64,000 bases of DNA from Apus apus (lineage: Eukaryota; Chordata; Aves; Apodiformes; Apodidae). The notes under the pieces were generated by a model. That model made no database searches and was not told the DNA's origin. It saw only the letters and a program-made list of their open reading frames with translations. Positions 38,701 to 48,592 of this stretch are shown here, piece by piece. Each line of letters starts with the position of its first letter. The first letter of the stretch is position 1. Position numbers and translations under genes: made by a program. The stretch covers positions 40,894,511-40,958,510 of the forward strand of contig NC_067285.1 in assembly GCF_020740795.1 (NCBI RefSeq). The letters are read 5' to 3'.

Positions 38701-40325
38701 AGTGCCCAGGGAGACTGGCTGGGTTGGGGGAAGGGGTACAAAGATGGGGGTGGCCCTTACCCACATGTGAGCAAGGATGTTGACTTCAAACATTCTTTCA
38801 ATCTGGTGGTCCTGAGTGGAGAGCAGGTCGGCAGCTGTAATCACACCTGCATTGTTCACCAGGATGGTGACATCCCCAACGTCCTTCTTCACCTGTTGGA
38901 CAGAATAAAACCAGAAAAGGGCCTGTCACTTGTTATCAAAAACATGCCAGGCTAGGGAAGATGAGAAGCAATTTCATTCCTAACCTCGTTTCTTCGAGAG
39001 GGAGGAAGATCAGCCACATTTCCAGATGTGGCAGGAACTGTGCGGTAGCACCACAAAATCTGGATTGGATCTGATGCTTCTCCCTTAGTTACTGCCAGTA
39101 TTTTTAGCCCCCTCCCCCCCAGCTCAGAAGTGCCACTGCACTTGTTTTCCTGGCTCCCCTGAAAGCTGAGCACCTTGGGCTGAGCCCTTGGACATGCCCC
39201 TGCTCCCCTACCTTCTCGGCAGCGCTGTAGATCTCCTCCCTCTTGCTGCAGTCCACCAGGAAGGTCTGCACGGGGGCTCCCAGCCTCTGGCACTCTGCTG
39301 CCGTGTCCTCAAGGCCGTGCTGTTGGAGGCAGGGCAGACAGACACTCTTGTGCAGCCGGGCCCTGCCTGCCTGGGGCTGCTCGGGCACCGCAGGGCACCA
39401 GGGACAGCCTGAAGGTTGGTCCTGGTCAGGGAACCCTGCCGAGCCCCAGGACAGCTCCTGCTGCCCAGGGAAAGAGCTGCAGCCAGGGGCTGAGAGAGGA
39501 CTAGGATCACAGGACCAGAGAATGGGGGGTTGGAAGGGAGCTCTGGAGATCATCTAGTCTGACCCCCCTGCCAGAGCAGGATCCCCATGAGCAGATCCCA
39601 CAGGAACACGTCCAGGTGGGTTTGGAAGGGCTCCAGGGATGGGGACTCCACAGCCTCCCTGGGCAGCCTGTCCCAGGGCTCTGGTGCCCTCTGAGCAAAC
39701 AAGTACTTTCTCATATTCAGGTTAAAGCTCCTGTGTTCCAGTGTGTGCCCCTTGTCCTGTCCCTGGACGCCCCCGAGAAGGGTCTGGCCCCGTCCTCCCG
39801 CCAGCCCGGGCAGCTCCGCAGCCCCGCTGAGCCCCGCGCTCCTCCCGCAGCCGCTCTCGGAGGGGCTGCTCGTCCCAGCTCGGCCAGGAGCCCCGAGCAG
39901 CCGTGGGGCCAGACCCCCGGGGCCGTGGGGCCAGACCCAGGGGCCGCGGGGCTCGGCTGGCGCTCAGCACCCAGCGCGGGGCCGGGCGGGACGGGGCGAT
40001 GCGGGGCAGGTCCGTGTGCCCGCCCGGCCCCGGCCCCGGCCCCGGCCCCGGCCCCGGCCCCGGCCCCGGCCCCGGCCCCGCAGGGAAGGGCCCCGCACGC
40101 CCGCGGCTCCGCTACCTTGTTGATGTCCCACAGCACCAGCCGGCTCCCGCGCTTGGCGAACTCCAGGGCGGCCGCTCTGCCCACGCCGTGGCCCGCGCCC
40201 GTGACGAGCACCAGCTCCCCGCGGACAGACTTCCTGCGGGCGGGCAGCAGCAGCTTCGCCAGCGCCTCCAGGTAGGAGTAGAGCAGCGTGGCCAGGAACA
40301 GCAGCAGCTCCGCCAGCGCCCGCAT
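35704..40325 (-). CDS. HSD17B11/13: HSD17B11/13-like 17-beta-hydroxysteroid dehydrogenase, copy 2
   Basis: Exons 40325-40116, 39319-39212, 38892-38761, 38455-38349, 37762-37625, 37383-37267 and 35791-35704: 210, 108, 132, 107, 138, 117 and 88 bp, summing to 900 bp (299 aa plus stop). All junctions conform to GT/AG. It has an N-terminal hydrophobic anchor (2-20), TGAGHGVG (42-49), NNAG (119-122) and S172/Y185/K189, so the enzyme should be competent. The C-terminus is LFPERALN...GQRSTQ. The protein is identical to copy 3, with one synonymous change seen in exon 5. Its promoter is an orphan CpG island with CCAAT boxes, backed by CR1 debris instead of NUDT9. The start was chosen at MRALAEL, where the family begins; the in-frame ATGs 55 and fewer codons upstream lie in promoter-like sequence. 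Confidence 0.94.
37865..38075 (+). mobile_element. CR1 LINE 3' end in intron 4 of HSD copy 2
   Basis: The same insertion as in copy 1, so it predates the duplications. It has an internal deletion after GAGGGTGGTGGGTCAGGCTT that is shared with copy 3, which groups units 2 and 3 together. Confidence 0.88.
39511..39770 (-). mobile_element. CR1 LINE fragment in intron 1 of HSD copy 2
   Basis: The counterpart of the 32,003-32,262 element with a handful of substitutions (for example GGTTGGAAGGGAGCTCTGG). Confidence 0.85.
40025..40080 (-). repeat. GGGGCC hexanucleotide tract, HSD copy 2 intron 1 (9 units)
   Basis: Nine pure units plus two bases, the longest of the three copies. The 24 bp excess over copy 1 fully explains the change in unit offset between exon 2 and exon 1 (7,508 to 7,532). 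Confidence 0.95.
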
Positions 40326-40334
40326 GGCTGCCCC

Positions 40335-40770
40335 GGCGCTGCCCGGGTGAGCCCGGCTCGCTCTCCCCAGCGGGACGGGCTCCTTGCCCCAGGACCGACC
40401 CGCCCGCCCCGCCATGGCCGCCCCCGGCCCGCCCAGCATGGCCGCCCCCGCACGGAGCCCCGCGCCCCCATCTCTGCCCGCGGCAGCCAATCAGAGCGCG
40501 GCGTTAGCCCAGGGGGGCGGGCCCTTAGGAGGCCGGCGGGCCGCAGGCGCTGGGGATTGGCCCGCCCTCCGGCCAATCAGAGGAGGAGGGATCCTCCCCG
40601 CCCGCCGGGCGGGGCCGCGTGTGACACGCTCGGGGCTTGTCCCGGCCCCGCTGGCGCCCGCACGGCTCGTGCTGCGCGCGGGTCGGCCCCGCACGGGGAG
40701 CTCCGGGGGTGCCGCCCCGGACCCCGCTGGTGTCCAAGCCCAGCTCCCCCAGCGCCTGGCTGCTGAGCTT
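40335..40770 (-). promoter_or_regulatory. Orphan CpG-island promoter of HSD copy 2
   Basis: Nearly identical to the copy 1 promoter: CCAAT at 40,497-40,501, ATTGG at 40,556-40,560 and CCAAT at 40,573-40,577, with a GC box after the first. No NUDT9 exon follows on the plus strand; CR1 fragments do. Confidence 0.8.
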
Positions 40771-40794
40771 CCTGGGGGCCTCGGGAACAGGCAG

Positions 40795-40990
40795 AATCCC
40801 CAGGGCTGGAAAAGACCTTGAAGACCCTCAAGTCCCGCCTGTGACCAACACCCCCACATCTCCAGACCAGGGCACCAAGTGCCGCCTCCAGCCTGTCCTT
40901 GAGCACCTCCAGGGACGGTGCCTCCCTGGGCAGTCCCACCCGATGTCTGATCACCCTCTCCCTGAGGAACAGCTCAACTCACCCTTGTTC
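40795..40990 (-). mobile_element. CR1 LINE fragment upstream of HSD copy 2
   Basis: The counterpart of 33,263-33,460, identical by eye over most of its length. Confidence 0.82.
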
Positions 40991-41221
40991 TGGCTTGTGC
41001 GGGGGTGTCTGGAGCCTCCACCAGAGCAGGAATGTTGGTAGGAAATGGGAGAAAGCTGCTTCCAGGCAGTTTGGCTGCAACAGTGTAACTGCAAGGGTTT
41101 GTTGAGAGAGGGTTGCTGCCCTTACTCCTTTGCTTCTCCTTCAGCAATCCAGAAGAATCATGTTCACCATGTTGCTGAGTGATATTTTGAGCTGCTTTGG
41201 GAGGAGTGATGGCTGCACGAA

Positions 41222-41482
41222 CATCTGTCCTCTGCCCAGGATGAGGGGCAAGAGGCACAAGCTGGAACATGGGAAGTGCCAGTTCAGTGTGAGGAAAAGC
41301 TCCTTTAGCAGGAGGGTGAGAGAGCCCTGGGACAGGCTGCCCAGGGAGGGTGTGGAGCCCCCTTCTCTGGAGCCATTCCAGAGTCTCCTGTGGAATGTGC
41401 TCTGGGCCATCCTGCTTTAGCAGGGAGTTGGACGAGATGATCCCTAGAGCTCCCTTCCAAGCCTGACAGGTCTGTGACTCTG
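41222..41482 (+). mobile_element. CR1 LINE fragment at the unit 2/unit 3 boundary
   Basis: The counterpart of 33,690-33,950. CR1 copies at both unit boundaries could have supplied homology for unequal exchange. Confidence 0.85.
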
Positions 41483-42689
41483 CATGAACATCTGTCCTCT
41501 GCCCAGAATCGCTCTCCAGTTCAGATTAGAGCTGTTGAAAAGGAGTTTATTTTTGTTCTCAGGGTGGCTTGGCTGCAGGGTTGCTGGTGCTGCCTGCGGG
41601 AGACTGGGCTGACTCCAGCAGAGGTTCAGAGCCAGGCACTTCCTACTTTCCTCTTGGAGCTCCCTGCTGTTCTTGATGAACACATCACCCTTTGGGCCAG
41701 GCGCTCCCTGCCCAGCTCAGCGCTGCTGTCACTTCCCTGGCACAGGCTGCAGGCAGAGCTGTGGCTGGGACAGGAGGCAGGGAAGGCAGAGAAGCCCCAG
41801 AGAAGCCTCAGCTCCCAGAGACACTGGAGGGGCAGGCAGAGCCCAAGGGCAGAGCCCCTGCCGTGGCTCAGCAGCATCCTCAGCCAGGAGGGAGGTGCTG
41901 CTCCTCACACCTGGGCCTCAGCTTGGGTGGCTTCATGGAGCTTGCACAGGCTCCTGCTGGGCACCCATCATGGCCAGGCTGTGGGGTGAGCTTCATGTCT
42001 GCTGTGGGCAGGAAGGGACCTGAGGAGCTCTGGAGGCTTTTGCTGACTGCATTCTGTCCTTGGTGGTGAGGAGGCAAAGGCTGAAATCCTTCCTTTGCTA
42101 TTCCTTGATGCCCAGCAGAAGCTTCCAGGCTCAGGCAAGGTGGGAAGAGCAAGTGCCTCTCAGTTGTGTCAGGCCTGTCCTCTTGGAAAGAGCTGGATAT
42201 GGAGCTCAGAAAGGCCCCCTCCCTCTGGGGGTTGTGAGCCAGCAAGTGCTGGTGCAGCTGGAGTTGCACAAGTGTGTGGAAAGAGAGTCTGTGCTCCCAG
42301 AGGTCTCTGTCCCCCGTGTCATCAGGTGCTGTTCTCCTGCACCCCAGGACAAAGACCTGAGGGCTTTCACCTCCTGGTCACGTTGGATCCTGCCAGAGCA
42401 GGCCAGCCTGGGGTAAGGGGCTGTGAGCAGCCTGATCTGGAGCCTCCCCCCGTGCTGGCACCTGCAGTTCAGCCCTGGCCTTGGGCTGCACTGTTGGCCA
42501 CCAGGCCTGGGGGAGCCTGAGGTGGCTTCCTGGGGTGAGTGGGGACCTGCCTGGTCCCTGCAGCCTGGCCTGGTGCTTGGCAGGCTCTGCCTGAGCCTGT
42601 CACCCCTGGGGCACCTGCTCTGCTGCCCTTGCTCAGACCTGGTCAGGACTTCCCTTGCTGAAAGACACCTTGGGTTTAGAGAACTGTCT

Positions 42690-42695
42690 TTTATT
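42690..42695 (-). terminator. Poly(A) signal, HSD copy 3
   Basis: AATAAA on the transcript strand, 543 bp below the copy 3 stop codon at 43,238, in sequence identical to unit 2. Confidence 0.6.
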
Positions 42696-43237
42696 TGGAA
42701 TGAGGAGTGTTGATGGTGCTCATGCATAAGTGATGACATCACTAGGGATTCCATGACATCCAAGCCTGTATCGTTTCAGGTTCCCACCACAACAGCACAG
42801 GGAAACGTGTGTGGTCAACACAGCACAGCTTTCTGCATTCAGAAAGAGGAACTGAGGTGCAACAGGCCACCCACCTCCTCTGTCCACTGCTCAGGGATGA
42901 GCCCAGATGAAGGGGTTCTCAGGCAATCCCTTTCTCCCCTCTGGGAGGCAGCTGTGCTGGGCCACAGAGGGGCTTGGTGGGAATTCCTGTTGCCTCAGCA
43001 CCAGGAGATGGAGGCGATGGACCTCCAGCCCTTCAGGCCCTGGAGATGCATTTCTGCTGGGTGAACTCTCCTTGTGATGCAGGCATGTCCCTGCTGCAGG
43101 TGTGGGATAAACCCTTAGGAAATGGTGGCCTGGAAGCATCTGCCTTAGTTCTGCTCTGGATCCAACCAGCTGGGCTGTGCTCAGCCAGCTTCTGTTTTCA
43201 CCCGTGCCACTGGGAAGGGAGAATCCATCTCCACTTT

Positions 43238-46200
43238 TCACTGGGTGCTTCTCTGCCCAACAATTGCATCAAACTTGACTTCATTCAGCTTTTTCAGCAC
43301 ATTCAAGGCACGTTCTGGAAACAGCCTGGAAGAGATAATAACAGAGGTGGCACTGTGGGTGAGAGAAGAGCTGGTCACACACAGGGACTGGCACCAAGAC
43401 TTAAACCAGAAGTTATTTCCAAAGAACCCAAAGCCCACACCAGATCAGTCTGACTGCTTTAACTGCCACCCCACCCATCTCCTATCAGAGTTCCAAGGCC
43501 AGTTATCTGCAGGGCAGTGTTGGGGTTGCAATATGGCTGCAGGATCCAAGAAGGTTCAAGACTGAGCAGAGACAGGTGGGTACTGAGTGTTTTACACTCT
43601 GAAAAGCAGCAGGGCTGAGGAAGGATGAGATGTTAAAACTGAGCTGCAGTTGCTTCCCTGGGATTTCTTCTCTCATGAGTCACCTCTCTTGCTGTCCTCC
43701 TGCCCCAAATGCAGACAAATGAGCCAAGTTTTCCTCAGGGCTTTTCAGCATTAGGTCTGACTTGTCTACACTTCTGCAGACTTGGACTGTTCACCAGGCA
43801 GCACTCGGAGATGCAAAAAGACTGAAAAGCTTTTTCCCTCTGCCTGGTGTCAGGTTTTGCCAACAAGGTATCACCACATCTTCCAGGAAATACCATGGAA
43901 GGTAACTGAGAAGTGAAGGTAGTTGTTGTGATGTGAATGCCAGATTTGGAACCTGAGCTCTGGTAAAAAAGCCTCCTCAGCAGAGCTCCTCTGCTTGATG
44001 TTAAGGATGTGTGGGAGAACAAGTCTGGCTTTTTCCACGGCAGAGAGAGGCAAGAGAGCCCTTTTAAAGCCACTTTCCCAGCCTCTGAAACCTCAGTGTT
44101 TGGTGCTGACATGAAGAAACAAACACAAATCAACTGCAGGTCCTCAGCTCTTTCTGGAACTGCTGCCAGGGCTGCTGGCTGAGAGAAACTGTTGTTTGCA
44201 GCCCCATGGGACACAGCAACCTGTGAACAAAAGTATCCTCTTGTTCTGCTTCTCAGCTTGTAGAGCACTTCTGTACTGAGAAGAGTTTGGTGCAGAAAGT
44301 GGGTCACAAAGACCTAGGAGAGGGCTCAGAAAAATCTCTGTCTTGCCTGCTCTTGCCATTAGAAAGAACCACTGCTGTTTCACCACCTTGTGTGTTCCTC
44401 TCCTACAAAAATGCTTCAGGTGGGGGCTTGTTTAAGAAATTATCTTCTCTCCTGCAGACAGTTCCTTATTTTATAGTTCTCACAGGCATATTGATGTACA
44501 AATCTGCACTGATGAGTAACTGAGCATAGGGATGTCAAACACTGAAGTTAATACCAAATAAATGAAACTGGATTGAATGGGGTCCATTCTGAATTGAGAA
44601 CTGAATTCAGAGCTGCCCAGCTCTCATTCCAGGGTTTCTCTATCTGGCCATTTCGTACCTTTTACTGTCATGAGTGCAAAATACAAAAAAAGGCTGACAA
44701 CTTAACCTTGAATCAGATGTTGCAACTCGGAGGGCTGCACGCTCAGACAGTGAGCACTGACAGTTTTTCCCTCCTCATCTATTTTACATTTTTTTCCTAC
44801 TTACATTTCAGAAAGCAACGCAAAGCTTAGATGTGGTGGCACAAAAACCATCTTCTGGTTGGTCAGTATCCCCTCCATCAGGGCCTCTGCAACTTCTTCA
44901 GCCTCCAGAATCTTCCCAAGCCTGCAGAGGAAAGCACCAGGTCAGAGCTGGGGTGGCAGAGCAGGGCTGGGGCTGGCTGAGGGAGGACGGGTCCCAGGGG
45001 CACCAGCTCGGGGCTCCCACGTGCAGCCATGAGCACAGATCCTCCTGAGCCCCTCATGCCCACTGTCTTTCCACAGGCAGCTGGGATGCAGGGCCTAAAG
45101 CTGGGGCTGATCTCTAGTGCCTGCAGAGAGGGCAGCACAGGGAAGCAGAGCTGGGCACTTACCTTGTGCTGGGGTTTTTGACAAACCCCGTGTTTATAAA
45201 CACTGGACACAGACACGTGGTTTTGATTCCATCCTTTCCCAGGGCAGACAGCTCCTCTGTCAGAGCTTTATGAAATCCAACTGCAGCAAACTTGCTTGAG
45301 CTGCAAGAGGGGAAAAAGCACAACTGAGAAGGCAGAAATACTGCTTCTAGCTCTCTAGACAGGGGAACGGGGAGGGGCTGTTTGCCAAGGGGTGTGTAGG
45401 GAGAGGACAAGGGGCAATGGCCTTAAACTAGAGCAGGGCAGATTGAGGTTGGATATCAGGAAGAAGTTCTTTACCCTGAGGGTGGTGGGTCAGGCTTGAC
45501 CAGGCTCTGACCAACCTGATCTAGCTAAAAATGTCCCTGTGCACTGCAGGGGGGCTGGACTAGGTGGCCTTTAAAGGTCCTTTCCAACCCCACACGTTCT
45601 GGGATTGTGTGAATGGCCTAAAAGATCACACAGTAGTGACTAGGAGGCAAAAACCCCCAAAGTAGTGCAGCTGAGAGACATCTCAGAGACTAATCCTGAG
45701 CTTCCCTGTGCCACAGTGCAGTGCTGGGTTGGACACTGCTGCTTTGGGCAGCAGCTGTGACACACAGAGCAGGTGGCTTTGAGGAAAAGAGTGCAGCATG
45801 GAGTCTAAGTGAACTCCAAAAAAAACCCAGACCATCAGTGGACTGACTGCTATGGATCTGGACAGTGTGACTGTAAAACCACTTACCAATAAGCCACCAT
45901 GAAAGAAGTCCCAAAATGACCTGCTGCTGAAGCCACCGTGACAATGTGACCGTAGTTGTTCTTCATCATGGTTGGCAGAAAAGCTCTGGTGGTCTTGAAA
46001 GTCATTGGAACCAAGAGGCAACCAAGGGGGGAAGGAGGAAAAGAACAGTGTTTTCTTAGCCAGGTGCAACACTGACCCTGACTATCTCTAATGAAGTGAG
46101 AAATGTTCTGGCTAATGCTCAGTGCTGCACTGCACCTTGGATTCTGAGAGCCACAAAGACCCCTGTTCACTGGGGTCTTGGCTCAAGGAGCCAAGAGGGG

Positions 46201-47867
46201 AGGTGGTGACACAGCAGGGTGTAAACTGGGAGAGAAGTGCCCAGGGAGACTGGCTGGGTTGGGGGAAGGGGTACAAAGATGGGGGTGGCCCTTACCCACA
46301 TGTGAGCAAGGATGTTGACTTCAAACATTCTTTCAATCTGGTGGTCCTGAGTGGAGAGCAGGTCGGCAGCTGTAATCACACCTGCATTGTTCACCAGGAT
46401 GGTGACATCCCCAACGTCCTTCTTCACCTGTTGGACAGAATAACACCAGAAAAGGGCCTGTCACTTGTTATCAAAAACATGCCAGGCTAGGGAAGATGAG
46501 AAGCAATTTCATTCCTAACCTCGTTTCTTCGAGGGGGAGGAAGATCAGCCACATTTCCAGATGTGGCAGGAACTGTGCAGTAGCACCACAAAATCTGGAT
46601 TGGATCTGCTGCTTCTCCCTTAGTTACTGCCAGTATTTTTAGCCCCGTCCTCCCCAGCTCAGAAGTGCCACTGCACTTGTTTTCCTGGCTCCCCTGAAAG
46701 CTGAGCACCTTGGGCTGAGCCCTTGGACATGCCCCTGCTCCCCTACCTTCTCGGCAGCGCTGTAGATCTCCTCCCTCTTGCTGCAGTCCACCAGGAAGGT
46801 CTGCACGGGGGCTCCCAGCCTCTGGCACTCTGCTGCCGTGTCCTCAAGGCCGTGCTGTTGGAGGCAGGGCAGACAGACACTCGTGTGCAGCCGGGCCCTG
46901 CCTGCCTGGGGCTGCTCGGGCACCGCAGGGCACCAGGGACAGCCTGAAGGTTGGTCCTGGTCAGGGAACCCTGCCGAGCCCCAGGACAGCTCCTGCTGCC
47001 CAGGGAAAGAGCTGCAGCCAGGGGCTGAGAGAGGACTAGGATCACAGGGCCAGACAGTGGGGGGTTGGAAGGGAGCTCTGGAGATCATCTAGTCCGACCC
47101 CCCTGCCAGAGCAGGATCCCCATGAGCAGATCCCACAGGAACACGTCCAGGTGGGTTTGGAAGGGCTCCAGGGATGGGGACTCCACAGCCTCCCTGGGCA
47201 GCCTGTCCCAGGGCTCTGGTGCCCTCTGAGCAAACAAGTATTTTCTCATATTCAGGTTAAAGCTCCTGTGTTCCAGTGTGTGCCCCTTGTCCTGTCCCTG
47301 GACGCCCCCGAGAAGGGTCTGGCCCCGTCCTCCCGCCAGCCCGGGCAGCTCCGCAGCCCCGCTGAGCCCCGCGCTCCTCCCGCAGCCGCTCTCGGAGGGG
47401 CTGCTCGTCCCAGCTCGGCCAGGAGCCCCGAGCAGCCGTGGGGCCAGACGCCCGGGGCTGTGGGGCCAGACCCCCTGGGGCCAGACCCCCGGGGCCGTGG
47501 GGCCAGACCCAGGGGCCGCGGGGCTCGGCTGGCGCTCAGCACCCAGCGCGGGGCCGGGCGGGACGGGGCGATGCGGGGCAGGTCCGTGTGCCCGCCCGGC
47601 CCCGGCCCCGGCCCCGGCCCCGCAGGGAAGGGCCCCGCACGCCCGCGGCTCCGCTACCTTGTTGATGTCCCACAGCACCAGCCGGCTCCCGCGCTTGGCG
47701 AACTCCAGGGCGGCCGCTCTGCCCACGCCGTGGCCCGCGCCCGTGACGAGCACCAGCTCCCCGCGGACAGACTTCCTGCGGGCGGGCAGCAGCAGCTTCG
47801 CCAGCGCCTCCAGGTAGGAGTAGAGCAGCGTGGCCAGGAACAGCAGCAGCTCCGCCAGCGCCCGCAT
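43238..47867 (-). CDS. HSD17B11/13: HSD17B11/13-like 17-beta-hydroxysteroid dehydrogenase, copy 3 (NUDT9-proximal)
   Basis: Exons 47867-47658, 46854-46747, 46427-46296, 45993-45887, 45300-45163, 44921-44805 and 43325-43238; 299 aa, complete, all splice sites canonical. It has the same motifs as copy 2: hydrophobic N-terminus, [13 protein letters not shown]172/Y185/K189. It starts 726 bp from the NUDT9 start codon on the opposite strand and shares that CpG island, an arrangement expected of the ancestral single-copy locus. The intron 1 GGGGCC tract is shortest here (4 units), and a nearby GC-rich 20-bp-class motif is expanded (about 47,440-47,510). As with the other copies, assignment to HSD17B13 rather than HSD17B11 rests on remembered motif similarity and needs a tree. 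Confidence 0.94.
45405..45613 (+). mobile_element. CR1 LINE 3' end in intron 4 of HSD copy 3
   Basis: Same insertion and same internal deletion as the copy in unit 2. Confidence 0.88.
47045..47305 (-). mobile_element. CR1 LINE fragment in intron 1 of HSD copy 3
   Basis: The counterpart of the elements at 32,003 and 39,511. It lies between exon 2 and the GC-rich part of intron 1. Confidence 0.85.
47597..47622 (-). repeat. GGGGCC hexanucleotide tract, HSD copy 3 intron 1 (4 units)
   Basis: Four pure units plus two bases at the same place in the presumed ancestral copy. Confidence 0.95.
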
Positions 47868-48592
47868 GGCTGCCCCGGCGCTGCCCGGGTGAGCCCGGCT
47901 CGCTCTCCCCAGCGGGACGGGCTCCTTGCCCCAGGACCCGCCCGCCCCGCCGCCCTCGCCCTTCTGACTGCCGAACCGAGCCGGGCCCTGCGGCGTCCGC
48001 CGGCGGCGCCGCCTTCCCGGGGCGGGCCCGTGTGTGCGGGATGCCCGCCTCGGCGCCGCTCCCGCCGGGCGCGTTCCCTTTCCCCGCCGCCGGGAGGCGC
48101 CCGGGGCAGCCTGACCGCGCTCCGCCCGCCCCGGCAGCCGCCGGCTGCGGCGGGAACCGCCCGGCCCCGCCCCGCCATCCCGCCCCGCCCCGCCCCGGCA
48201 GCCCGCGGAGGGCAGCGCCGGTCCGAGCGGTCCCGCTCGCGGCCACGCCCCGCAGCGCCGCCGCAGCCAATCGGAGAGCGGCGTTTGGCCGGGGGGGCGG
48301 GTCTATGGGCTGGCGGCGCTCGCGATTGGTGGCTTGTCGGCCAATAAGAGGCGAGTTTGTGGAGAGGGTGAGGGCGGTTGCGGGGCAGAGTAGGGCGACT
48401 GTGGGGGCGGTCTGCTCGGTACCGGGTCGGTCCGGTCCGTACCGGGTCGGCTCCTCTGGGCGCGGGGGCTGCAGCTCGGGCCGCTCCAAGGCCTCGCCCA
48501 GCCGGTCCAGCGTCCCAGGCTGGGCCTCGGCCCGGCCGCGCGGAGGGCCTGGCGCGGCCGCCGCTCCCGCCGCGCTGAGGCCGCTGCCGTCG
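47868..48592. promoter_or_regulatory. Bidirectional CpG-island promoter between HSD copy 3 and NUDT9
   Basis: 725 bp between two divergent start codons, strongly GC-rich and CpG-dense. CCAAT at 48,267-48,271 is followed by a GGGGGGGCGGG GC box, then ATTGG at 48,325-48,329 and CCAAT at 48,341-48,345. Paired CCAAT boxes in both directions plus GC boxes are typical of NF-Y/Sp1-driven housekeeping bidirectional promoters. Direction-specific start sites cannot be read from the sequence. Confidence 0.8.

Larger units (their letters stand above)
34040..41571. repeat. Tandem segmental duplication, unit 2 (7.53 kb)
   Basis: The second unit, with the same order: downstream segment 34,040-35,098, HSD gene copy 2, CpG promoter about 40,335-40,770, CR1 debris to 41,571. 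Its offset to unit 3 is a constant 7,532 bp through most of the unit and 7,542 bp at exon 1. By eye it is nearly identical to unit 3, with scattered single-base changes in introns. Confidence 0.93.
41572..47935. repeat. Tandem segmental duplication, unit 3, truncated at the NUDT9 side
   Basis: The third unit. It matches unit 2 until just upstream of HSD copy 3 (about 47,935), where close similarity ends and the HSD/NUDT9 intergenic sequence starts. It has no CR1-bearing 5' flank, which suggests this is the unit still in its original position beside NUDT9. Confidence 0.9.

Noticed and set aside
35704-47867. Copies 2 and 3 as one gene duplicated only by assembly error
   Set aside because: Not fully excluded, but scattered intron substitutions, different GGGGCC lengths and different 5' flanks argue for real separate copies. 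Read depth would settle it.
48032-48592. N-terminal extension of NUDT9 by the in-frame open stretch upstream
   Set aside because: It lies across the CCAAT/GC-box promoter and adds about 187 low-complexity residues unlike any NUDT9. The ATG at 48,593 gives the expected length and a targeting peptide.
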